From Actinomycetota bacterium (lineage in GTDB: Bacteria > Actinomycetota > Thermoleophilia > Gaiellales > Gaiellaceae), in NCBI GenBank assembly GCA_013698195.1, contig JACCVK010000095.1, positions 1 through 5,343 of the forward strand: DNA of 5,343 nucleotides, in the 5' to 3' direction. The position numbers and the translations under genes are program-made. Every line of letters begins with the position of its first letter. Positions within the stretch are counted from its first letter, which is position 1. Positions 1 through 5,218 of the stretch are shown here, piece after piece. The notes beneath the pieces are model-generated. The model had not been told where the DNA came from. It searched no databases and saw only the letters and a list, made by a program, of their open reading frames with translations.

Positions 1-213
1 CGGGTACACCCCTCGCGTGAACGGGTACTCGCCCGGGTAGCCGAGGTCGCGCTCGTAGTCGATGTCGGCGTTGTCGGGCGCGTAGAGCGGCTCCGGCTCG
101 ATCCCGGAGATCGTGGAAAACAGCTCGCCGTGCCTCTCCGGCTCACGCGCGAACGGTCCTTCGCGCCAGGCTCGAACCGAGCCGGAGGCCTCGCGGTCCT
201 CAATCCTCGCCAT
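1..213 (-). CDS. Methylmalonyl-CoA mutase-type catalytic (large) subunit, N-terminal 71 residues, cut by window edge
   Basis: Adenosylcobalamin-dependent acyl-CoA mutase, interconverting (R)-methylmalonyl-CoA and succinyl-CoA in propionate and branched-chain acid metabolism in the cytoplasm. Reading the minus strand from an ATG at 213, the frame stays open to the window edge. It carries the hallmark N-terminal block of the family: FSTISGIEPEPLY (residues 32-44), DYERDLGYPGEYPFTRGVYP (52-71). The conserved segment expected next, around the substrate-binding TMY/RPWT region, lies outside the window. The short lead-in with W16, REGPF and EPERHG resembles the stand-alone large subunits of split mutases, whose B12-binding domain is a separate protein; this cannot be decided here. 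Isobutyryl-CoA mutase is the main alternative, but as I recall that family it reads more like ERIGWPGEYPYTRGL, so methylmalonyl is favoured. A second in-frame ATG at 222 would add three residues (MRR). I prefer 213 because a -10-like element ends 7 nt before it. Neither start has a ribosome binding site. Confidence 0.9.
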   Translation of the reverse strand, partial: MARIEDREASGSVRAWREGPFAREPERHGELFSTISGIEPEPLYAPDNADIDYERDLGYPGEYPFTRGVYP

Positions 214-226
214 CCGGCGCATTGTA
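214..226 (-). promoter_or_regulatory. Candidate -10 element giving a leaderless mutase transcript
   Basis: On the minus strand TACAAT (226 down to 221; one mismatch to TATAAT) is followed by seven bases, GCGCCGG, and then the ATG at 213. A transcript starting at the usual distance from such a box would begin at or next to the A of the start codon, which fits the absence of any ribosome binding site. Leaderless genes are common in actinobacteria. I could not find a convincing -35 box 16-18 nt further upstream, so this rests on the -10 and its spacing alone. Confidence 0.4.
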
Positions 227-277
227 GGCAGCGTCTTGCCGTGCGCCTGTGCCGCTTGATGGCCCCTCCGGGGGATC

Positions 278-385
278 GAGCATCGAGGGCGCGCAACCGA
301 CGAGGGCAAGGTGAAGCTGCGTGCTCCTCTCCTGCTGCTCGCTGCTGCGATCCTCGTAGCCGCACCTGTCGGAGCATCGAGGGCG
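278..385. repeat. Perfect 14-bp direct repeat flanking the start of the secreted-protein gene
   Basis: GAGCATCGAGGGCG occurs at 278-291, in the untranslated leader, and again at 372-385, inside the signal-peptide-coding part of the gene that starts at 311; the copies are 94 nt apart. The second copy is in coding sequence, so amino acid choice constrains it. The match could be chance in GC-rich DNA, a small duplication, or a paired binding site around the start. No function is assigned. Confidence 0.45.
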
Positions 386-1078
386 GCGAGTGCCGGAATC
401 CGCGCTTGCCTGACCGACGCTGCCGGAAACTCGGGCTACACCTACGCCGGCCACCAAGCCACGCACCGCGGCCACGGCGTCCGCGCGACGATCACGGCCG
501 TTCGGGCTCCGAACGTCTCCGCCGGACACGTCGCCGGCTGGATCGGGCTAGGGGGGCCGGGCCAGGGTGCGAAGGGCGAGAACCTCTGGATCCAGGCAGG
601 GCTCGGGTCGATGCCCGGAATGGGCACATTCGTCTACGCCGAGATTGTGCGCTCGGGCCGCGAGCCCCAGTTCATCCTGCTCGAGGAGAACGTCGAGGTC
701 GGTTCGAGCCGACGCCTCGCGATCCTCGAGATGTCTCGGCGGCCCGAGCGCTGGCGCATCTGGGTGAACGGCAAGCCGGTCACCAGCCCCGTCTTCCTTC
801 CCGGCTCGGCGGAGCGCTGGGCGCCGATCGCGACGGCCGAAAGCTGGAACGGCGGCGCGGCAGCCTGTAACAGCTTCGCGTACCGCTTCGAGCGCGTCTC
901 CGTGTCGCACGGTCGCGGCGGCTCGTGGTTCGCGTTCCGCCCGGGTTACCGCTTCCACGATGCCAACTACCGGCTGCGCCAGCTGGCGGCGCCCCCGGCC
1001 CGCGACGAAGCCCGTGTTCTCGCCGACGGCGCCGCCCAAGGGCCTGCGCCGTACGCGTTCGTCGCCACGTCGTCCTAG
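311..1078 (+). CDS. Secreted beta-rich protein of unknown function, possibly eqolisin (G1)-like fold
   Basis: A 255-residue protein with a clear Sec signal peptide: K2/R4, a leucine/alanine-rich core (residues 6-20), and probable cleavage around 24-28 after small residues. It should be released or surface-located. The mature part alternates beta-strand-like segments with GWIGLGG (77-82), NLWIQAGL (91-98), FVYAEIV (107-113), RWRIWVNGKPV (147-157) and ATAESWNGG (174-182). That order recalls peptidase G1 (eqolisin) proteins, in which W-[VI]-G-I-x-G, then a strand with catalytic Gln, then Y-x-E, then a catalytic Glu occur in sequence. Q95 and E177 would be the equivalents. The resemblance is by eye, and enzymatic activity is not supported; a non-catalytic lectin-like sandwich is equally possible. 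C33 and C186 could form a disulfide. The GTG start follows GAGGG (302-306) by 4 nt, the best ribosome binding site in the window. Its TAG stop shares three bases with the stop of the converging transpeptidase gene. Confidence 0.85.
   Translation: MKLRAPLLLLAAAILVAAPVGASRAASAGIRACLTDAAGNSGYTYAGHQATHRGHGVRATITAVRAPNVSAGHVAGWIGLGGPGQGAKGENLWIQAGLGSMPGMGTFVYAEIVRSGREPQFILLEENVEVGSSRRLAILEMSRRPERWRIWVNGKPVTSPVFLPGSAERWAPIATAESWNGGAAACNSFAYRFERVSVSHGRGGSWFAFRPGYRFHDANYRLRQLAAPPARDEARVLADGAAQGPAPYAFVATSS
1028..1050 (-). terminator. Candidate hairpin terminator of the L,D-transpeptidase transcript
   Basis: GGCGC (1028-1032) pairs with GCGCC (1046-1050), enclosing GCC/GGC around a CAAG loop, with a small C versus CT internal loop. 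It lies 25 nt past the transpeptidase stop on the minus strand, inside the coding end of the opposing gene. There is no T-tract. GC-rich sequence forms such stems readily, so confidence is low. Confidence 0.25.
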
Positions 1079-1848
1079 CGAACGATCTGTACGGGAGTGC
1101 CGAGCGGCACTCTCGAGCGGAGAAACGTGATGTTCTCGTTGGCGAGCCGCACGCACCCGTGCGAGACCGCCTGCCCGAGGAGCTCGGGCCAGGGCGTGCC
1201 GTGGACGCCGACGATGCCTCCCCCGGGCCAGTCGGTGAGCCGCGAGTACGCGCTGGTCTCGAACGCGTATGCACCGAGGATCGCCCACTCGGGGTCGATG
1301 CGCGGATTGAACTTCCAGGTCACGTAGAAGAGTCCAAGCGGCGTCTCGGCGCCGGACTTGCCCACGGCAACCTTGCCCGCCCGAACAAGTCGCTTGCCGT
1401 CCCAGAACTCGAACTTGCGCGTGCCGCGGTAGACGATGAGGCGTTTCTCGACGGGCTTGATGTCTACCGCCTCCGCGCGCACCCATCCCTTGCGACCGTT
1501 CGGGCGACCGGGGACGCTAACCCGATACCAACTCGGCAGCCCTTCGGCATCGAGTCGCTGCGCGAGAGCAAGGACGTACTGCGGCCTGTAGTTCCCGCGA
1601 AACTGACTCAGCACGGCCACACGCGGCGACGCAGGGGTCGGGCGCGAGCGAACGACCACCTGCTTCCAGACGAGCGGGCCCGAGCCTATGACGTCGATCT
1701 GCGGAGCACGATTAGGTCCCGCCTCGGCTCGGCTGGTGACGCCGGCGATGAGCCCCGCGACCAGGAGCGTCAGCGCGAGGACAGCCGGCGCCAGCTTGGG
1801 TCGATGCGAATGGTCTCGTTTCATTGCCGCAGTCATGTCGGCTCTCAT
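1075..1848 (-). CDS. Exported L,D-transpeptidase (YkuD domain) with SH3-like N-terminal domain
   Basis: Forms 3-3 (L,D) cross-links in peptidoglycan, or attaches proteins to it, through a cysteine thioacyl intermediate outside the membrane. Numbered from the ATG at 1848 (257 residues): a basic N-terminus, then a hydrophobic signal or anchor (about 19-36) ending near RAEA (40-43); an SH3b-like stretch (about 64-130) with VVVRSRP and GWVRAEAVDI; then the YkuD catalytic domain (about 134-257). The latter has KSGAETPLGLF (164-173), GIVGVHGTPWPE (211-222) with conserved H216, and SHGCVRLANENI (229-240) with nucleophile C232. All catalytic motif residues are present. Start choice is uncertain. In-frame ATGs occur at 1848, 1836 (253 aa) and 1824 (249 aa); weak purine stretches (GAGAA, GAGAG) precede the first two and nothing precedes the third. 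The frame is open far upstream, but that part is arginine-rich shadow sequence overlapping the divergent gene and is not credible as protein. A good promoter lies about 100 nt upstream of 1848. Confidence 0.93.
   Translation of the reverse strand: MRADMTAAMKRDHSHRPKLAPAVLALTLLVAGLIAGVTSRAEAGPNRAPQIDVIGSGPLVWKQVVVRSRPTPASPRVAVLSQFRGNYRPQYVLALAQRLDAEGLPSWYRVSVPGRPNGRKGWVRAEAVDIKPVEKRLIVYRGTRKFEFWDGKRLVRAGKVAVGKSGAETPLGLFYVTWKFNPRIDPEWAILGAYAFETSAYSRLTDWPGGGIVGVHGTPWPELLGQAVSHGCVRLANENITFLRSRVPLGTPVQIVR
1092..1115 (+). terminator. Candidate hairpin terminator of the secreted-protein gene
   Basis: GAGTGCC (1095-1101) and GGCACTC (1106-1112) are perfectly complementary around a GAGC loop. The stem extends by one G-U and two G-C pairs to 1092/1115, about 10 bp in all. 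It starts 13 nt after the stop codon at 1078 and lies in the last codons of the opposing transpeptidase gene (the VPLGTPV region). There is no T-tract, which is common for actinobacterial terminators. On the minus strand the same stem lies before that gene's stop. Confidence 0.45.
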
Positions 1849-1890
1849 CACAGTTCTCGGCCAGTCAGCGTACCGCCAGGGCAGGAGACG

Positions 1891-1906
1891 AACGGAGGAT
1901 TCCGTT
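1891..1906. repeat. Palindrome AACGGA-N4-TCCGTT in the divergent region
   Basis: A perfect 6-bp inverted repeat with a 4-bp centre (GGAT). It lies between the predicted minus-strand transcription start (about 1947) and the transpeptidase start codon, so it would be in the transpeptidase leader as a small hairpin, or act as a dimeric protein-binding site. Its spacing is plausible for a symmetric operator. No regulator can be assigned. Confidence 0.4.
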
Positions 1907-1953
1907 GCTCTCCCCCTCGAGACAGGCCCCCCGTACGTCCCCACCCATAACCC

Positions 1954-1981
1954 ACTATATGACCCGTCGCAGGGAGGGCAA
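1954..1981 (-). promoter_or_regulatory. Candidate housekeeping-type promoter for the L,D-transpeptidase gene
   Basis: On the minus strand TTGCCC (1981 down to 1976; four of six to TTGACA) and TATAGT (1959 down to 1954; five of six to TATAAT) are separated by 16 nt. The predicted start is near 1947, giving a leader of about 100 nt to the ATG at 1848. This AT-rich patch (about 1946-1961) stands out in an otherwise very GC-rich intergenic region. The plus strand of the same patch has CTATAT/TATATG and could serve the divergent response regulator, but no matching -35 is visible in that direction. Confidence 0.5.
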
Positions 1982-1987
1982 TCCCTC
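1974..1987. repeat. Palindrome GAGGG-CAAT-CCCTC overlapping the -35 box
   Basis: Perfect 5-bp arms (1974-1978 and 1983-1987) around a 4-bp centre. It covers the candidate -35 hexamer of the transpeptidase promoter (1976-1981), the position expected of a repressor operator. It also lies about 65-75 nt upstream of the divergent response-regulator start, so one bound protein could affect both genes. Short arms mean chance cannot be excluded. Confidence 0.4.
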
Positions 1988-2049
1988 GCGCGAGTAAACG
2001 ATGAGGGCTCGGACCTGCGCCGTCGCTTGCCTCTGCCAGACTGAAGCGC

Positions 2050-2679
2050 GTGCGCGTGGTCATCGCCGACGACCATCGACTCGTGCTCGACGGCATCCGC
2101 CGGGCCCTGGAAGCCGACGGGAACTTCGAGATCGTCGGGGAGACGCAGTCCGGAATGCAGGTGCTTCCCCTCGTCGCGCGGGAGAAGCCGGACCTCGTGC
2201 TCCTCGACGTGCGCATGCCCAACATGGACGGCCTCGCGTGCCTCGACGAGATCCGCCGCCGGCATCCGGAGATCAAGGTAGTGATGCTGTCCGCGTCCAC
2301 GAGCGGCGACCTCATCGAGGCCGCGCTGCGTCGTGGAGCCTCCGCCTACGTCATCAAGTCAGTCGACCCCGACGACCTACCCGCAACTCTCCGTCAGGCG
2401 CTCCAGAGAAATCTGCACACCGCGATCGGCATGGACAACGAGGAGCGCTCAGGCGCGAAGGCGCTGGGCCTCACCGAGCGTGAGGTCACGATCCTCGGCG
2501 CTCTCGCTCGCGGCCTGTCGAACGACCAGATCGCGAAGGAGTTCTGGGTCGCGCCACAGACCGTGAAGTTCCACCTGACCAACATCTATCGCAAGCTCGG
2601 CGTGAAGAACCGCACGGAAGCAACGCGGCTGGCCTATCAGCACGGCCTCGTGGAAAGTCCGATCTACGCCGACGAATAG
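2050..2679 (+). CDS. NarL/FixJ-family (LuxR-type HTH) two-component response regulator
   Basis: A cytoplasmic phosphorylation-controlled transcription factor of 209 residues, the normal length. The receiver domain (about 1-118) has the acidic pair D7/D8, phospho-acceptor D53 in LVLLDVRMPNMDG (49-61), switch residue S81 in VVMLSAS, Y100 and the invariant K103 in SAYVIKSVDP. The LuxR-type HTH (about 139-201) has LTEREVTILGALARGLSNDQ (141-160), IA, and the recognition part TVKFHLTNIYRKLGVKNRTE (171-190). All key residues are intact. I use the GTG at 2050, which keeps the usual beta-1 strand MRVVIADDH. A GTG at 2056 would shorten it by two residues; an in-frame stop at 2002-2004 rules out a longer form beyond the intergenic region. 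There is no clear ribosome binding site. It diverges from the L,D-transpeptidase across 201 nt and runs into the GT-C gene 3 nt downstream. No histidine kinase is present in the window, so its partner is elsewhere or beyond the edges. Control of its neighbours is inference from position. Confidence 0.95.
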   Translation: MRVVIADDHRLVLDGIRRALEADGNFEIVGETQSGMQVLPLVAREKPDLVLLDVRMPNMDGLACLDEIRRRHPEIKVVMLSASTSGDLIEAALRRGASAYVIKSVDPDDLPATLRQALQRNLHTAIGMDNEERSGAKALGLTEREVTILGALARGLSNDQIAKEFWVAPQTVKFHLTNIYRKLGVKNRTEATRLAYQHGLVESPIYADE

Positions 2680-2682
2680 CGC

Positions 2683-4116
2683 ATGAACAGGCTCGTGCGC
2701 GTCGTCGACGAGGAACCGCTCCTCGTAATCCTCCTCGCAGGCTTCGGGGTCATCTTCGTCTCGATCTTCCCGCCTCACCTGTTCGTGAACGACAGCTTCC
2801 TTACGCTCGTCGCCGGGCGTGAGGTCGCGCAACATGGCCTGCCAAGCAGCGACGACCTCACCGTCTACGGAGCGGGACGCACTTGGATCGACCAGCAGTG
2901 GGGCGCTCAGCTTCTCGCGTACGGCGTCTATCGAGTAGGCGAGCACGCATTCCTGGCCGTGCTCGCGTCGATCTTCTCGCTCGCCGCGTTCCTGCTCTCC
3001 GCGTTCGCCACAAGATCGATGGGCGCAGGACCGCGCGCCTATCTGGTCGTGTTCTTCCCCGTTGTCTTCGCCGCTTCTTGGGCGTGGACGATTCGCGCGC
3101 AGGTCTTCGTGCTTCCACTCTTCGCGGGCCTTCTCTGGCTGCTCGCGGTCGAGGCGAGGCGCCCGTCCCAAAGGGTCTACCTGGCGATCCCGATTCTCGT
3201 GGTCTGGGCAAACGTGCACGGCAGCGTTGCCCTGGGTGCGTTGCTGACGATGCTCCTGGCAGCGATCGAGCTCATCTCCAGCCGAGGACGCTCTATCCGG
3301 CGCGGCGCAATCCTCCTCGTATTGGCGCCCCTTGCGGTGCTCGCGACTCCCTACGGGCCGTTCGCAACCGCGCGTTACTACGAGTTGATGCTGGTCGATC
3401 CGCCCTTCGGCGACCGGGTCTCGGAGTGGCAGCCGAGCGACCCTGGCTGGAACACGCTCGCTTTCTACTTGCTCGGTGCCGCGGCGATCGGCCTGGTCCT
3501 GTGGGGTCGTCGGCGACTCAAGGCGTTCGACGTGGCCGTGCTCGGCCTGACGTTTGTGGGCGGGGTGCAAGCGCTTCGAGGCGTTCAATGGTTTGCGCTT
3601 GCCTGCCTGATCTTCCTTCCAGTCGCGATTGGAACCAGGCTCGACGGACGGCAGGCGCCGGTCCGCCGCCGCTTCAACCGAGCGCTGGCCTTCGGAGCGA
3701 TGGCGATCCTCGCCGTCGCCGGTGCGGTTGCGTTCGCCCGGGACGCTTCCTGGTACGAGCGCAATTGGCCGAACACGGCCATTGCGTCCGTGCGCGACGC
3801 CGCCTCCCAACCGAGCTCACGTGTTTTCGCAACGGACCGACACGCTGATTGGCTTCTCTGGAAGCTTCCCGAGTTACGTGGCCGCGTCGCCTACGACGTC
3901 CGATTCGAGATCTACGAGCCGTCCTTCTTCGACGAGTTGGCGTCGTACAACCGGCAGACAGGAGATTGGAAGACGCTCACTGCGGGGTTCGAGATAGTCG
4001 TCGTGGACGTGAAGGCCGCCCTCTCCCACACGGAGCAGTTCCTCGAAGAACCTGGCGCGCGAGTTCTCTACGGAGACGACCGCGTCACGATCGTCCTACG
4101 GTCGCCAACAGGCTAG
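2683..4116 (+). CDS. Polytopic membrane protein, GT-C-type glycosyltransferase-like, substrate unknown
   Basis: A 477-residue integral membrane protein with about ten hydrophobic segments (for example 12-30, 89-108, 119-134, 140-156, 166-176, 182-198, 208-222, 258-274, 283-296, 302-317, 335-352) and a soluble C-terminal domain (about 355-477). The first external loop after TM1 has an Asp in FVNDSFL (D37), then AGREVAQHGLPSSDDLT (44-60) and WIDQQWGAQLLAYGVY (68-83). This is the pattern of GT-C proteins that use polyprenyl-phosphate sugars, with D37 as the candidate catalytic base. WANVHGS (175-181) is another conserved-looking motif. The C-terminal part (FATDRHADWLLW, RVAYDVRFEIY, VVVDVKAAL) looks like an alpha/beta extracytoplasmic domain. 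A transferase role is inferred; a non-catalytic polysaccharide or lipid protein is possible. The ATG is 3 nt after the response-regulator stop with no ribosome binding site, suggesting translational coupling in one operon. Its last 32 nt overlap the converging GT87 gene. Confidence 0.88.
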   Translation: MNRLVRVVDEEPLLVILLAGFGVIFVSIFPPHLFVNDSFLTLVAGREVAQHGLPSSDDLTVYGAGRTWIDQQWGAQLLAYGVYRVGEHAFLAVLASIFSLAAFLLSAFATRSMGAGPRAYLVVFFPVVFAASWAWTIRAQVFVLPLFAGLLWLLAVEARRPSQRVYLAIPILVVWANVHGSVALGALLTMLLAAIELISSRGRSIRRGAILLVLAPLAVLATPYGPFATARYYELMLVDPPFGDRVSEWQPSDPGWNTLAFYLLGAAAIGLVLWGRRRLKAFDVAVLGLTFVGGVQALRGVQWFALACLIFLPVAIGTRLDGRQAPVRRRFNRALAFGAMAILAVAGAVAFARDASWYERNWPNTAIASVRDAASQPSSRVFATDRHADWLLWKLPELRGRVAYDVRFEIYEPSFFDELASYNRQTGDWKTLTAGFEIVVVDVKAALSHTEQFLEEPGARVLYGDDRVTIVLRSPTG

Positions 4117-5218
4117 GTTGATCACCTTCGGCCGCCGTCCCGGATCCCTGCGGACCGGGTCGAGCCTCGCGTACCGCGAGCGCTAGCGTCAAGAAGACGA
4201 CTGCCAACACCACTGCAGTAGAGGCCGTGCTGCCGTTGCCCGTTCCCGCGCCGAATCCCCACATCGCAAGCGGGACGAACCAGATGGCACCGAGACGCGG
4301 CCGGACGACCGCTACGGGGACGAGCAGGATCGCGAAGTAGTGGAGCCAGAGGATTGGAGAGCAAGCCAGGACTGCGCCGATCGCGAGCACAAAGCTTCGC
4401 ATCTCATTTCCCCGACGACCCGAAATGATGACCGCTGCGAGAAGCGAGATTGCAAGCCCGGCCGTGAGAGCCTGCGCAGTCGTGGCCCCTGCGCCCAGGT
4501 CCTGCGCGAACGTCCCCAGCGTGTACCCGGTGCCCGTCGTATCGTCGTTGAGTTGCCTGAGACGATCTGGATAGCCGAAGAGGGCGCCAAAGTCGACGAT
4601 CGCCCAGGTGGCCAAGGTAACGGCGACACTCGCCGCGATGCTCCATACCGCTGCGCCACAACGACCGACCGCAACGAGCCAGACCCAGAGTGGCCAGAAG
4701 AGGAACTTCGCGGCCACGCTGGCTCCGAGGCTCAGCCCGGCCAGGAAGGGTCGCTCCCGTACGCGCCAGACGACGGCCGCCGCGAGCGCGAGCGGAATCG
4801 TGATGTTCCCGGTCTGCACGGCGGCGCTGACCGCGGGCCAGAGCAGCGCCATGGGATAGCAGCGCCAATCCCGAACGTCCAGAACGGCCAAGATTGCGAG
4901 GACACACAGGATGAGCAGCGCCTTGACCGCAAAGTCGGCCGCTGCCGTCGAGAGAACCGTGAACGGCACGGCACCGAGCGCTGAGAGCGGCGGGTATGCG
5001 AACCAGGGATACGGACTGTCACCCCTCGCGACTTCCTCCGCTGCCTGGCGGTAGACGTGGAAGTCGACAGGGATGACGTCGAGGCGGAGCAGATAGACGA
5101 CGACGTAGGCCGCCAACACCGCGATGACGAAGGAGCCCGCGACGTTCGCCAAGGCTCGGTTTCTCGAGACCGATGCGCGCCCGAGCTCCCCGCGTGATCG
5201 AAACGGCACCGAGGTCAT
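4085..5218 (-). CDS. GT87 / DUF2029-type membrane glycosyltransferase (mannosyltransferase-like)
   Basis: Predicted GT-C glycosyltransferase of 377 residues, close to family size, using a polyprenyl-phosphate sugar (mannose in the characterised actinobacterial members PimE and MptC) on the outer face of the membrane. After TM1 (about 26-47) comes the family signature VDFHVYRQAAEEVARGDSPY (51-70) with D52 as the probable catalytic Asp. It is followed by FAYPPLSAL (73-81), TGNITIPLALA (136-146, matching the family GQ/N-rich helix start), GLSLGASVAAKFLFWPLW (161-178) with conserved K171, and SPILWLHYFAILLVP (287-301). About ten membrane segments are visible. The last about 25 residues are a polar tail. 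The acceptor (lipomannan, phosphatidylinositol mannoside, exopolysaccharide or protein) cannot be told from sequence. The ATG at 5218 is the first in frame after an upstream TGA at 5252-5254; no ribosome binding site precedes it. The gene faces a second GT-C-like gene, and their 3' ends overlap by 32 nt. Confidence 0.9.
   Translation of the reverse strand: MTSVPFRSRGELGRASVSRNRALANVAGSFVIAVLAAYVVVYLLRLDVIPVDFHVYRQAAEEVARGDSPYPWFAYPPLSALGAVPFTVLSTAAADFAVKALLILCVLAILAVLDVRDWRCYPMALLWPAVSAAVQTGNITIPLALAAAVVWRVRERPFLAGLSLGASVAAKFLFWPLWVWLVAVGRCGAAVWSIAASVAVTLATWAIVDFGALFGYPDRLRQLNDDTTGTGYTLGTFAQDLGAGATTAQALTAGLAISLLAAVIISGRRGNEMRSFVLAIGAVLACSPILWLHYFAILLVPVAVVRPRLGAIWFVPLAMWGFGAGTGNGSTASTAVVLAVVFLTLALAVREARPGPQGSGTAAEGDQPSLLATVGRS
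4139..4159 (+). terminator. Candidate hairpin terminator after the regulator/GT-C operon
   Basis: CCCGG (4139-4143) and TCC (4145-4147) pair with GGA (4152-4154) and CCGGG (4155-4159), leaving one bulged A and a CTGC loop: an 8-bp, almost all G-C stem starting 22 nt after the stop at 4116. A second stem, CTCGCG-TAC-CGCGAG, follows at 4166-4180. Both lie in the C-terminal coding part of the opposing GT87 gene and have no T-tract. Confidence 0.4.

Noticed and set aside
130..870. Long plus-strand open frame across the mutase start and the secreted-protein gene
   Set aside because: Its translation is arginine-rich and low in hydrophobic residues, typical of a shadow frame in GC-rich DNA. It conflicts with two genes that have recognisable motifs or a signal peptide.
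548..1486. A 312-codon minus-strand open frame across the convergent pair
   Set aside because: Low-complexity arginine/alanine-rich shadow of the secreted-protein and L,D-transpeptidase genes.
1849..2265. N-terminal extension of the L,D-transpeptidase frame
   Set aside because: The 139 extra residues overlap the start of the response regulator in antisense, lack any domain and would bury the signal peptide. The promoter and the in-frame ATGs near 1824-1848 fit better.
2449..3810. A 453-codon minus-strand open frame antisense to the regulator and GT-C gene
   Set aside because: It is composed mainly of R, E, D, H and Q runs with no fold-like pattern, and mirrors the codon structure of the two real plus-strand genes.
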